Source: Limisphaerales bacterium (GTDB lineage: Bacteria; Verrucomicrobiota; Verrucomicrobiia; Limisphaerales; AAA164-E04). Taken from it: a DNA stretch of 62,111 nucleotides. Below are positions 10,655 to 20,500 of the stretch, in pieces; the first letter of the stretch is position 1, and each line of letters opens with the position of its first letter. The stretch is taken from assembly GCA_024761205.1 (NCBI GenBank), contig JAMASS010000030.1, forward strand, positions 1-62,111, written 5' to 3'. The notes beneath the pieces are model-generated. The model was not told the DNA's origin. It ran no database searches and saw only the letters and a list, made by a program, of their open reading frames with translations. The translations under genes and the position numbers were made by a program.

Positions 10655-11064
10655 TGCAATTCCAGAAGAGGGGCAGCAGCTAGTTGGCCACTATTAAATG
10701 AGAGTCCGCGGACTGCTGAAGACTTTGCGGTGGATCAGCCGTCCGGCTCGGGCCCCACATCAATTCGATAAAGATCGGTCATGTTGCTTATTATCAGAGT
10801 CTAGACCAGTCGAAATATTGCACCGAGCAGAAACCGAATCATGGTCGATCTTGGATGAATTTTTGCCTTTGGCAAGCTGAGGATTGACAAGGCTCGTTGA
10901 GTAAGTTCCGTCTTTCTATACATATAAGAGAATCAATATTTTTATATGATTTCAATAAGTACCCATTTTTTGATCTCGATTGAGAGACCTGTCATCAGAA
11001 GCTGGAGTCAATTTGAATCGCCTTTGTCTTCCTGGTAGAACAGTCTACCGGTCGTTGAAAGTGA
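10655..11064. other. Divergent spacer upstream of xseA
   Basis: A 410-base gap, AT-rich around 10910-10960. It should carry the xseA promoter. A short perfect hairpin GGTAGA-ACAG-TCTACC at about 11034-11049 lies just before the gene; its role is unclear. No gene recognised. Confidence 0.35.
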
Positions 11065-12489
11065 ATGGACCGCAGCATGGGAAGAGCATCGAGTCAGTGG
11101 GATTTTGGGGAGCTGTTTGACGGGAAAGAACTCAAGAAAACCTACTCTGTGGGTGAGCTGACGGGCAGCATTCGCAAAATGCTCGAAGGCCGCTTCAGTC
11201 GGGTGCGAGTTTCCGGGGAGGTTAGTAACTTTCGGGCTCAGAGTTCGGGGCATTTTTACTTTGCGCTTAAGGACAGTAATGCCCAGCTGAGCTGTGTGCT
11301 GTTTCGAGGAGAGCGGATCGCTCACCGGGCGGCCATCGATAATGGCGTCCAGCTGATATTGGAAGGTGATCTCACAGTTTACGAGCCTCGGGGGCAGTAT
11401 CAAATGATTGTCCGCTCCGTTGAACTGCATGGCGTTGGTGCGCTTCAATTGGCGTTTGAACGATTGAAGAATAAGCTCGAGGGGGAGGGGCTCTTCAGTG
11501 CGGAACGGAAACGGCCGATTCCCCAGTATCTATTCCGCCTTGGAGTTGTGACATCGGTGACGGCGGCCGCTCTGCGAGATGTCCTCCATGTGGTTCAGCG
11601 TCGGAGCTTGTCGACAGAGATGGTTCTTTGTTCTTGTCGTGTGCAGGGTCAGGGAGCGGCGGAGGAAATAGCAGCAGGAATTGAGTGCTTGAACCGTTAT
11701 GCCGCAACGATGTCAAGCGACCAGCGGCTGGGGGCTATTTTAGTGACTCGAGGGGGCGGCAGTCTGGAGGACTTGTGGGCGTTTAATGAGGAAATTGTTG
11801 CGCGGGCGATTGCTGCATCCCCGATCCCGGTGATTTCCGCAGTCGGACATGAAGTTGATTTTACGATTAGTGATTTCGTTGCGGATCTTCGGGCGCCGAC
11901 ACCAAGTGCTGCTGCGGAGCTTCTCACGGAGGGTGTTTTTTCCAGCCGGGAATCGATTCATTTGGCTGCGGAGGCACTCAACGGGGTTGTTCGACGCCAA
12001 CTGAGCCATCGGGCCGCTATCGTGAATCACGTTGGGCGTCGGCTCTCTAGTCTCCATCCGCGGCGGTCGATTGAGATTTATCGGCAGCGGATGGATGACC
12101 TTGAGATGGTTATGGGACGAGCGTCGAATGACAAGCGGAATCGGGGATATTTGTTGGTCCATCAGTTGGCTCGGCAGTTGTCGGTTTATCGGCCGGCGGC
12201 GATGGTGAATCAGAGGCGAGAGAGGATTCAGCAGTTGACCGAGTTGTTGGCAGAGCGTGTTTGCCGCAACGAGAGTCAACGAAGAAGCACGCTGGATCGG
12301 ATCAGTGTCACCTTGCGCCTCTTGTCTCCGCTCAACGTTCTGGAACGCGGGTATTCGATTACCCGCGATGAAACATCCGGCCAGATTGTCACTTCTATCA
12401 AAGAGGTGACGGATGGCGATCACATTATTACGATGCTCAAGGATGGGGAGCTATTGAGCGAGGTGAAGTCACCCAAAGACGATGGGTGA
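11065..12489 (+). CDS. xseA: Exodeoxyribonuclease VII large subunit
   Basis: Catalytic subunit of exonuclease VII (474 residues from 11065; a second ATG lies at 11077), which degrades single-stranded DNA from either end together with XseB. The N-terminal OB-fold is clear (YSVGELTGSIRKMLEGRF, VRVSGEVSNFR, SGHFYFALKD at about residues 27-75). It is followed by the catalytic region with the GGGSLEDLWAFNEE motif (about 230) and SAVGHEVDFTISDFVADLRA (about 257-277), then a long helical coiled-coil segment (280-410) and the C-terminal LNVLERGYSI motif. xseB is not adjacent. The frame is intact. Confidence 0.95.
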   Translation: MDRSMGRASSQWDFGELFDGKELKKTYSVGELTGSIRKMLEGRFSRVRVSGEVSNFRAQSSGHFYFALKDSNAQLSCVLFRGERIAHRAAIDNGVQLILEGDLTVYEPRGQYQMIVRSVELHGVGALQLAFERLKNKLEGEGLFSAERKRPIPQYLFRLGVVTSVTAAALRDVLHVVQRRSLSTEMVLCSCRVQGQGAAEEIAAGIECLNRYAATMSSDQRLGAILVTRGGGSLEDLWAFNEEIVARAIAASPIPVISAVGHEVDFTISDFVADLRAPTPSAAAELLTEGVFSSRESIHLAAEALNGVVRRQLSHRAAIVNHVGRRLSSLHPRRSIEIYRQRMDDLEMVMGRASNDKRNRGYLLVHQLARQLSVYRPAAMVNQRRERIQQLTELLAERVCRNESQRRSTLDRISVTLRLLSPLNVLERGYSITRDETSGQIVTSIKEVTDGDHIITMLKDGELLSEVKSPKDDG

Positions 12490-12505
12490 GCGTGTAATGT
12501 TTCCG

Positions 12506-13392
12506 CTATTCAACGGTCACGCTTTTTGCCAGGTTTTTAGGCTTGCCAACGTCGCAGCCCCGTTCTGCTGCGATGTAGTAGGCAAGCAGCTGTAACGGGA
12601 TGGCGGAGAGTAACAGACAGATTAATTCGTGAGTTGAGGGTGCGAAGATGACGTCGGCGGATTTCTTTTCAATTTGTGTGTCTCCGTCAGTGGCGCTGAC
12701 CGGACTCTTGCGGGACTGTACGGCTTCCTGATTAGAGATGACCTTCTCGTAGAGCGACCCGTCTGTGGCGAGCACCATATTGAGTGCGTTGCTGTCGATT
12801 AGAGTGCTCGGCCCGTGTTTCATCTCCGCTGATGGATATCCCTCCGCATGAATGTAGGAGTTCTCTTTAAGTTTGAGACTCTTTTGAAGGCGACAGGGAG
12901 TTAAGGTGGCGTCTTAGGAAGAAGAAGTTCTGCGATCGTGCGTATTTGGCTGTGATCTCGCGGATTTTTTGGTGGTTCTGCAGGATGCTCTTCATTTGAT
13001 CGGGAAGCGAGTCGAGTGCCTTGAGTGTCTTGGTGCTGCGCTGCGCCGAGAGGACGCAAACCCTGCCCATAAACAGAGCAAACAGCATAAGGACTGTGAC
13101 CTGTGGGTGAAGGCTTTGGTGGAGGCGACGCTGATTTCGGGACCGGTATGGAGATAGATGCCACCGTCGGCCTCTCGGGCAATGGAGATTCCCACGACGT
13201 TGCAGATCGCAAGCGCGATATGCCCCCGTCGTTTGGTTTCGCGCAGGGATCCGATCAGGTGCGCTAGGGCTTCGGAGTCGGTCACGGATCTAAATTCGTG
13301 TCCTGAGGCGATCAGGCTTTGGCAGAGTCGATCGAAATTCCCGATGATTCCGCTGGCGTCTTCCGTGCCGATGTAACCGTAGATTCCGCATA
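12506..13392 (-). pseudogene. glmS: Decayed glutamine-fructose-6-phosphate aminotransferase
   Basis: Converges with xseA. The minus strand reads the GlmS N-terminus GIYGYIGTEDASG (catalytic Cys2 still present as TGC, but the initiator ATG is destroyed), then jumps to TKRRGHIALAICNVVGISIA and READGGIYLHTGPEISVAST (isomerase domain), then HAEGYPSAEMKHGPSTLID, and ends AERGCDVGKPKNLAKSVTVE, the signature C-terminus. Only about 890 of the usual 1830 bases remain: most of the amidotransferase domain and part of the first SIS domain are deleted, and several frameshifts are present. GlmS makes glucosamine-6-phosphate for peptidoglycan and LPS, so either another copy exists or the amino sugar is imported. 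Confidence 0.88.
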
Positions 13393-13620
13393 GTTACGTT
13401 TTTGAAGCTGGTAGAGCGGCGGCAGCGACTGGCTTCTTTTCACCGCTCTTTGCGGTCATTCCCAAAGGGAAAGGACAGTAATATACATTTCTAGGGAATG
13501 AAATAAATTCAGGAAGATTTGCTATTTTGAAGTTCTAGTTATTTGCGTTCTAAATGCGACTGCGATGAGGGAGGGGAATCAGATTCGAAATTGAGGTAGA
13601 TGAAAAATTCGCCGGACGTG
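13393..13620. other. Spacer, nothing recognised
   Basis: AT-rich sequence between the dead glmS start and a degenerate dispersed repeat; no gene or signal identified. Confidence 0.3.
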
Positions 13621-13845
13621 GTTGAAAAAGGGAGCTAGTTCAGCGCCGTTCCCTCACGATGGGAGGCCAAAGCAGCGGAGAATCGCCGCATTTCAACACC
13701 TGACGATATCTTGTGGCCTCGCTATAGCTCGGAAGCGTCCTGGAGTGCGGTGATTGGGCATCGCTTTCCCATCTTAGGGCTTCCAATGTTCCAAAACGCA
13801 TCCCCTTTCAATCACACTCCGATTCGCCATGGCGCATGTTCAGCC
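13621..13845. repeat. Degenerate dispersed intergenic repeat (copy 1)
   Basis: Contains worn elements such as GGCCAAAGCAGCGGAGAATC, GGAGTGCGGTGATTGGGCAT and AATCACACTCCGATTCGCC. A related arrangement occurs at about 21400-21540 (GGAGTGTGGCGATGCTTCGC, then CCAATCACACCCGATCGTCC). These look like decayed copies of a short interspersed repeat. Boundaries are approximate. Confidence 0.4.
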
Positions 13846-13883
13846 CTTGACCAACGGAATACGAGGACTTAGCTTAGCGGTTT

Positions 13884-13967
13884 ATGAATTTGAACTTTGA
13901 AGTAAGTGTAGGGTTAGTCGGGCTCGGCCAGGGCGTCCTGGTCACGAGAGGGTCCTGTCGATATTAA
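13884..13967 (+). CDS. Leader peptide of the ilvB attenuator
   Basis: A 27-codon frame, ATG at 13884 to TAA at 13965-13967. Nine of 27 residues are branched-chain amino acids (five Val, four Leu), including VSVGLVGLG and the run V-L-V encoded by GTC-CTG-GTC at 13935-13943. It lies immediately upstream of overlapping hairpins and a T-run, and the next gene makes branched-chain amino acids. This is the classical arrangement for amino-acid-controlled attenuation. There is no Ile codon. A GAGGA at 13863-13867 could be the ribosome-binding site, although the spacing is long. Seen directly: codons and position. Inferred: that it is translated. Confidence 0.72.
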   Translation: MNLNFEVSVGLVGLGQGVLVTRGSCRY

Positions 13968-14020
13968 ACGCAACGATTCGACAGGAACCCGCGATCGGAG
14001 ACGGTCGTGGGTTTTTTTTT
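13950..14020 (+). promoter_or_regulatory. Transcription attenuator upstream of ilvB
   Basis: Two hairpins overlap. The first pairs GGGTCCTGTCG (13950-13960) with CGACAGGAACCC (13979-13990): 11 base pairs with one bulged A. The second pairs CCCGCGATC (13988-13996) with GGTCGTGGG (14003-14011) around a six-base loop and is followed by nine T residues (14012-14020): a perfect intrinsic terminator. They share CCC at 13988-13990, so they cannot both form fully. The first would act as antiterminator. With the Val/Leu-rich leader peptide overlapping the 5' arm, stalling at Val/Leu codons should alter which hairpin forms and so control ilvB transcription. Confidence 0.82.
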
Positions 14021-14048
14021 GAATGGTTTAGAATTAAGTAATGGAAAA

Positions 14049-15926
14049 ATGAGTAAAATAGCCGAATCAGTGAAGCCGGTCGTCGAGAGCGCCGAACGAG
14101 GAGAGTTGGGACCGTCGATGTCTGGGAGTGAGGTTCTGATCGCCGCTCTTGAGTGTGAGGGGGTCGACACAATATTCGCGTATCCTGGCGGCGCGAGCAT
14201 GGAGCTGCATCAGGCGCTGACTCGGTCCGACAAAATCCGAGTGGTGTTGCCGCGACACGAGCAGGGCGGCGCTTTTGCCGCCGAAGGTTATGCGAGAGCA
14301 TGCGGCAGGCCAGGCGTTTGCATGGCGACTAGTGGGCCCGGGGCCACCAACTTGGTGACTGGGATCGCGGATGCTTACATGGATTCGGTCCCTCTCGTGG
14401 CGATTACCGGTCAGGTGCCGCAAGCTATGATTGGCAAGGGGGCGTTTCAGGAGACGGACTTCTTCGGGATGACCTTGCCGATCGTCAAACACAGTTATCT
14501 GGTCACCGATATCAATGAGATTCCCAAGATTATTAAAGAAGCCTTTCATATCGCGGCGACCGGTCGCCCGGGACCCGTGGTGGTCGATATTCCCAAGAAC
14601 ATTCAGCAATCCCGATGCCAACCTGTCTTTCCGGCGGAGGCAAACATCCGAGGCTATCAGTGTGATATCAAGGCTAGCGACCTGGTGTTGAACGAGATTA
14701 TAGGCCTGATCGAGAAGTCGGAGCGGCCAGTGCTGTATGTCGGTGGCGGGGTGATTTCCAGCGGAGCGAGCGAAGTTTTGCGCGGCTTCGCGCGGGCGGC
14801 ACAGATTCCGGTGACAACGACCATCATGGGGTGCGGCGCGTTTCCGGAGAGCGACCCCTTGTCGCTTCGATGGCTTGGCATGCATGGGGCGGCCTATGCG
14901 AATTGGGCGGTGAGCGGGGAGTTCAAGAAGAGGACTTTAGATGATGGCAGTGTGAGCGTTGAGAAAGTCGCTGACGGCGCGGATCTTTTGTTGGCCTTTG
15001 GGGTTCGGTTTGATGATCGTGTAACCGGCAAGGTTGCGAAGTTCTGTGAGCAGGGCACGATTGTTCACGTTGATATCGATCCTTCCGAACACAATAAGAA
15101 CAAGAAGGCGCATTTACCCGTGGAGAGCGATGTCAAGTATGCTATGGGACGCCTCCTGGAGATGGTACAGCAGCGTTCGATCAAGAAGCGGTTTGATCGC
15201 TGGCACGAACAGATCACGGCTTGGAAAGAGCAAGCGCCTTTTCGCTACAACGTGACTGAGGAGGTGATGCGATCCCAACACATGCGCGATCACTTAGAGG
15301 GTTTGGAAGATCAGGTGATCTTGCCCCAGATGGCCATTGAGATGCTCTATGAGTTGACGGAAGGAGAAGCCATTATCACCACCGGAGTGGGCCAGCATCA
15401 GATGTGGGCCGGGCAGTACTACCGTTACAAGCATCCACGGCAGCTGCTGACTAGCGCTGGTTTGGGCGCGATGGGCTACGGTTACCCAGCTGCTCTAGGG
15501 GCTAAGGTGGCTTGTCCGGACCGTCAAGTCATCGACATCGACGGAGACGGATCATTCCTTATGAATATCCAGGAGTTGGCGACGGCGCATATCGAGAAGA
15601 TCGCTGCCAAGGCGCTCGTGTTGAATAACCAACATCTGGGAATGGTGGTGCAGTGGGAGGATCGATTTTATCAGGGCAACCGAGGCCATACTTACTTGGG
15701 CGACCCCGAGGATATGAAGAAGGTCTATCCCGATTACGTGGCGATGGCCAAGGGATTCAACGTTCCCTGTGAGCGGGTCGTGTTCCGGCGCGATTTGGAA
15801 TCTGCGCTCAAGCGGATGCTGGCCTCGGAGGAGCCTTACGTGCTGGACATCATCGTGCCCTACACCGAACACGTCCTACCCTTCATCCCGGCGAATCACA
15901 CCGTCGCTGACATGGTCGTTCCCTGA
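14049..15926 (+). CDS. ilvB: Acetolactate synthase large subunit
   Basis: Thiamine-diphosphate enzyme (625 residues) that condenses pyruvate with pyruvate or 2-ketobutyrate in valine, leucine and isoleucine synthesis. The N-terminal TPP-binding domain carries the catalytic Glu71 in RHEQGGAFAAEGYAR. The central domain follows, and the C-terminal TPP/Mg-binding domain has DGDGSFLMNIQELAT (about residue 498). The ATG at 14049 is preferred because the longer frame from 14007 would run through the terminator hairpin. The frame is intact. The regulatory subunit ilvN, usually next, is absent; downstream is an unrelated zinc-ribbon protein. Expression is probably governed by the attenuator directly upstream. 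Confidence 0.95.
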   Translation: MSKIAESVKPVVESAERGELGPSMSGSEVLIAALECEGVDTIFAYPGGASMELHQALTRSDKIRVVLPRHEQGGAFAAEGYARACGRPGVCMATSGPGATNLVTGIADAYMDSVPLVAITGQVPQAMIGKGAFQETDFFGMTLPIVKHSYLVTDINEIPKIIKEAFHIAATGRPGPVVVDIPKNIQQSRCQPVFPAEANIRGYQCDIKASDLVLNEIIGLIEKSERPVLYVGGGVISSGASEVLRGFARAAQIPVTTTIMGCGAFPESDPLSLRWLGMHGAAYANWAVSGEFKKRTLDDGSVSVEKVADGADLLLAFGVRFDDRVTGKVAKFCEQGTIVHVDIDPSEHNKNKKAHLPVESDVKYAMGRLLEMVQQRSIKKRFDRWHEQITAWKEQAPFRYNVTEEVMRSQHMRDHLEGLEDQVILPQMAIEMLYELTEGEAIITTGVGQHQMWAGQYYRYKHPRQLLTSAGLGAMGYGYPAALGAKVACPDRQVIDIDGDGSFLMNIQELATAHIEKIAAKALVLNNQHLGMVVQWEDRFYQGNRGHTYLGDPEDMKKVYPDYVAMAKGFNVPCERVVFRRDLESALKRMLASEEPYVLDIIVPYTEHVLPFIPANHTVADMVVP

Positions 15927-16101
15927 ACGGGAAAAACGTCAAGAAGTGTCTTGCCCATGTTCGGCACGGCGATTTCCGTGGCGTCAAATAGGGCGATCTC
16001 GTTTTAATTGCTGCCGCCTTATGGACATGCGCACCAAGAGCCAGCGTTTTGACGGGGAAGGCAGACAAGCAGTTTCACAACTCAAATCTTGACATAGGCT
16101 T

Positions 16102-17436
16102 ATGTGGGAATGCGACAAGTGCAACGCGAGAAACTGGGAAGCCAGAACCATTTGCCATCGCTGCGAAAAGGCTCGCGACGACATTGAATTCCAGTGCCCG
16201 GAATGTGAAGGGGAACTGATTGTCAACTCGGAAGGAGCGGGCCTTGAGGTGGATTGCCCCCACTGTTCGGCAATCATCCGAATCCCCACCGCCGAGACAG
16301 CGGCAGCAATGCGCCAACTGCGGCTGAAGGCGGAGCATTGCTTTGTGTCGCATCTGCGGCTCAAAACACCCTGTTTGGATGAGTTTCTGTCGTCCTGGGT
16401 ATCGGAAGCCAATCGTGCTGATCTCATCGACGGTTATAGAGAAAGTCCCGACCACGTGATCCTCGGCAGGTATGTTTTCAAACGCACGCCTTTCTTTTGC
16501 CGAGCGGAAGAGAGAATCAAGGAAGAGCGGCGGCGGCAGGCGGCGGTGGCGAAGCAGAGAATGATCGATGCATTGCTTCGGCGTTCACCATCAGGTGATT
16601 GTGTCACGGTTATGGTGGGTCCCGGCGTGGTTCGTTATATTCTGTTCGAACGTTTGAACCAACAAACGGTGGCCATAGCTCTTGAAGGCATTCACTCGCT
16701 TTCGAAGTCGCCACGACTCAAGATACCGTATGATGAGTTCGGGAGCTATATAGAATCTTTTCTGGGGGGAAAATCGTTTGACGAACAACTCGGAATTTTG
16801 GCGGAGTTCTGCAACGTGCATGCAAGAGGCGTTTTTTCGTCAAGGGCGCACTATTGCTTTGTGTCGCATCTGCGGCTGGAAACGCCCTGTTTGGATGAGT
16901 TTCTGTCGTCTTGGATGCCGGGTGTCACGGATAATGATCTCATCGACAGTTATCAAGAAAGTCCCGACTACGTGATCCTCGGCTACGAAGGGGATAGGTA
17001 TGTTTTCAAACGCACGCCTTTCTTTTGCCGAGCGGAAGAGAGAATCGAGGAAGAGCGGCTGGGGCAGGAGGCGGAGGCGATGGAGGAGGCGAGTGCAAAG
17101 TCATCGTTTGATACGTTTGTTTATCTGATGGAGGATTTGCGGAACGGCCGGATCAAGATCGGCCATAGCAAAAGGCCGAAGAAACGGGAGAGCACCTTGC
17201 AGTCCGAGCAGCCGGAGACGGTGTTGCGGTTTGCCATCCCCGCTGCTCAGGAGGAGGAGGCGGTATTGCACAAGCGTTACGCTGTTCGGCGGGTGCGGGG
17301 CGAGTGGTTTGAGTTGCCGGCGTCGGAGGTTCATGATGTGGTCACTTACTTGATGGGGCAAGGGGATCGAAGGCGGATGCAGGTTGATTACGAGTGGTTG
17401 GGGCGATTGACCGCGGAGAGTCAGGGCAATGCCTGA
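16102..17436 (+). CDS. Zinc-ribbon protein with duplicated domain and T5orf172 (GIY-YIG-like) C-terminus
   Basis: A 444-residue multidomain protein. Residues 4-21 form a zinc finger (Cys4, Cys7, Cys18, Cys21). Residues 32-55 form a second zinc ribbon (Cys32, Cys35, Cys52, Cys55). A roughly 75-residue module then occurs twice (about 80-150 and 252-330), each with CFVSHLRL, TPCLDEFLSSW, ESPD and YVFKRTPFFCRAEERI, nearly identical at DNA level (16336-16515 and 16852-17046). Residues about 340-420 match the T5orf172/MUG113 family: FVYLMEDL, GRIKIGHSKRPKKRESTLQ, GEWFELP. That family is related to GIY-YIG nucleases and is common in phages and mobile DNA. The combination suggests a nucleic-acid-binding, perhaps nuclease, protein. 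The duplicated module is unknown to me. Confidence 0.8.
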   Translation: MWECDKCNARNWEARTICHRCEKARDDIEFQCPECEGELIVNSEGAGLEVDCPHCSAIIRIPTAETAAAMRQLRLKAEHCFVSHLRLKTPCLDEFLSSWVSEANRADLIDGYRESPDHVILGRYVFKRTPFFCRAEERIKEERRRQAAVAKQRMIDALLRRSPSGDCVTVMVGPGVVRYILFERLNQQTVAIALEGIHSLSKSPRLKIPYDEFGSYIESFLGGKSFDEQLGILAEFCNVHARGVFSSRAHYCFVSHLRLETPCLDEFLSSWMPGVTDNDLIDSYQESPDYVILGYEGDRYVFKRTPFFCRAEERIEEERLGQEAEAMEEASAKSSFDTFVYLMEDLRNGRIKIGHSKRPKKRESTLQSEQPETVLRFAIPAAQEEEAVLHKRYAVRRVRGEWFELPASEVHDVVTYLMGQGDRRRMQVDYEWLGRLTAESQGNA

Positions 17437-17509
17437 CTGGGCGGGCGCGGTGAGTTATTTGTGAACAAGTTCGGGTTTCAAGCGTTTGGGCAGGGGGTAT
17501 AATGGGGGC

Positions 17510-20500
17510 ATGGCGAAGGCCGAGTTTGTTCATCTTCACCTCCATACTGAGTTTTCGATTCTTGATGGAGCCTGCCGCATTGTTCGCTTGATGGAGCGGG
17601 CGAGGGAGTTGAATTTTCAGTCCTTGGCCCTGACGGATCACGGCGTCATGTATGGCGCTATTGATTTTTATCAGGCGGCCAAGAGGCATGGGTTGAAGCC
17701 TATTGTCGGCTGCGAGGTCTACATCGCTCCCGGGAGCCGTTTGGAGAAGAAGTCCAACATCGGCGGGAAGGATGTCTACAATCACCTGGTTTTGTTGGCG
17801 AAGAACGAGGCGGGATATCGCAATCTCGTCCGGCTTGTTTCGGATGCGCATCTGAAGGGTTACTACTACAAGCCGCGGATTGATAAAGAGATCCTCGAAC
17901 AGTACAAGGATGGTTTGGTGGTCTTGTCCGGTTGTCTGGCGAGCGAGATTCCCGCCATGATTACTCAGGAGAGGCTGTCGGAAGCCCGTGAGGCCATCGA
18001 CTGGTTTCGGCAAATATTCGGCAAGGAGAATTTTTTCCTCGAACTCCAGAACCACGGCATTACGGAGCAGGCAGTGGTCAATCGCCATCTCATTGGATGG
18101 GCCAAGGACTTTGATCTTAGGTTGGTGGCGACCAATGATGTTCACTACGTAGACCGTGAACATTCTCGTGCCCATGATTCACTCATCTGTATTGGCACTC
18201 AGTCCATGCTCTCTGATGCCAAACGAATGTCTTACGTGCAGGAGCAGTTTTATCTTCGTTCCGCCGAGGAGATGGTCGGGTTGTTTAGGGAGGTTCCGGA
18301 GGCCGTGCGGAATACCTTGGCGGTTGCTGAGATGTGTAATCTTGAAATCGAGTTTGGCGAGCTGCACTACCCGGTCTTTGAGCCGCCTGAGATGTTTTCC
18401 CGTGAGGGCTATTTGGTGCATCTGTTGGCGGAGGGTTTGCAGAAACGTTACGGCATGGAGGCGCACTCGGAGGATGAGTTGATCGTGATTGACTCGATCT
18501 CCGATCCTACCCGGCTACCGGATTATGTGGCTGGCAGCTCGCGGGAAGGGGAAAGCGGCTCTGAAGGATTCGATTTTTCTCAGGATCCGACCCTCGCCAA
18601 GTTGAAGGATCCCGCGGCGGCCCGTGCGGCAAGGGATGTGGTGGATCGCATCAATCAGGAGTTGGATGTGATCAAGACGACAGGTTTCGTCAGCTATTTT
18701 TTGATCGTGGGCGACTTTGTGCGGCATGGGCGCTCTCAGGGAATTTCCTGCGTGGCCCGAGGCTCGGCGGCAGGTTCGATCGTGGCTTATTTGTTGGAGA
18801 TATCCAATGTGGATCCGCTGCGCTATGGTTTGCTATTTGAGCGATTTTTGAATCCGGAGCGCGTGAACCCGCCGGATGTTGATATCGACTTTGCGGATGA
18901 TCGTCGAGCGGACGTGATTGATTACGTTCGAGAGCAATATGGGGCGGAGTGTGTCGCTCAGATCATCACTTTTGGAACGATGGGGGCGAAGTCGGTGATC
19001 CGAGATGTCGGACGAGTGATGGGATTGGGATACGGTGAGTGCGATCGGTTGGCGAAGATGGTGCCCAACGAGTTGAAGATGTCCTTGAGCAAGGCATTGG
19101 AGCAATCGCCAGATTTGAAGCAGGCTTATGACACCGAGGAGACGACGCGAGAGCTCATTGATACGGCCTTTATCCTGGAGGATTTGATCCGAAACTCTTC
19201 AGTTCATGCGGCCGGGGTCGTTATCGGAAGCGAGCCGCTGTATAATGTCCTGCCGCTGAAACTCGACGACAGCGGCGGCATGGTCACTCAGTACGCCATG
19301 GGGCCGGTGGATGATCTGGGGCTGCTGAAGATGGACTTTTTGGGGCTCAAGACCCTCACGATGATTCGGAATACTTGCGAGATGGTCAAACAGACCAAAG
19401 GAATCGATATCGATGTTGATCGGCTGCCTCTGGATGATACCGCAACCTATGAGCTCCTGAATCGAGGGAATACGGTCGGTGTGTTTCAATTGGAATCTGG
19501 CGGGATGCGGGATCTGTGCCGGAAGTTTCAACTGAGTTCTGTGGAGCACATTACTGCGCTCGTGTCGCTTTATCGACCCGGGCCGATGGATCTGATTCCA
19601 GATTTCATTAGGCGGCGGCATGGGGAAATTGAGATCGTCTACGAGCATCCCTTGTTGAAGCCCATCTCCGAGGAGACCTACGGCATCTTAATTTATCAGG
19701 AGCAGGTCATGCAGGCGGCGCAGGTTTTGGCCGGATACACTCTCGGGGGAGCTGACCTTCTTAGGCGGGCGATGGGAAAAAAGAAGGTCTCTGAAATGCA
19801 GAAGCAGCGAAAGATATTTGTTGAGGGCTGTAAGCGGGAGAACAATATTGGTGCGGCTAAGGCTAATCGGATTTTTGACCTGCTGGAGAAATTCGCGGGC
19901 TATGGATTCAACAAATCGCATGCGGCCGCATACGCCATCGTCGCTTATCAAACGGCTTACCTGAAGGCTCACCATCCGGTGGAGTTTCTCAGTGCGATGA
20001 TGACGAACGATATGGGGGACACGGCCAAGCTGTCGGTTCTGATTGATGAGGCGAAGGTCTTGGGCGTGGACGTATTGCCACCGGACTTGAATGAAAGTCA
20101 GGTGGTCTTTGCGCCGGCGCAGGACGGCAAGGTCATCCGGTTCGGGATGGCGGCTATCAAGGGGGTTGGCGAGGCTGCTGTCAAAGCGATTCTTGAGGCC
20201 CGAGGTGATGGCGGGCGATTTGAATCGTTGCTGGATCTTTGCGAGCAGGTCGATGGCCGTAATGTGAACCGGAAAGTGTTGGAGGGATTGATCAAGTCGG
20301 GCGCATGCGATTCGCTGGGCCTCTCCCGAGCCACGCTGCTGAGCCAAGTCGACAATGCTTTGTCGCGAGCGGCCAGTCTGGCGGCAGATAAGGCGAAGGG
20401 ACAGAGATCGATGTTTGATCTTATGGAGGAGACTGAAGATCCGCTGAAGGAACAAATTATCGAACTGCCTGAGTGGCCGATGGAAAAGCGCTTGGCTGAT

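Noticed and set aside
13884-14048. T-box riboswitch upstream of ilvB
   Set aside because: No T-box consensus or specifier stem-loop seen; a Val/Leu-rich leader peptide explains the hairpins better.
14067-14885. A 272-codon open frame on the minus strand inside ilvB
   Set aside because: Antisense shadow of the conserved TPP-binding domain; composition not protein-like.
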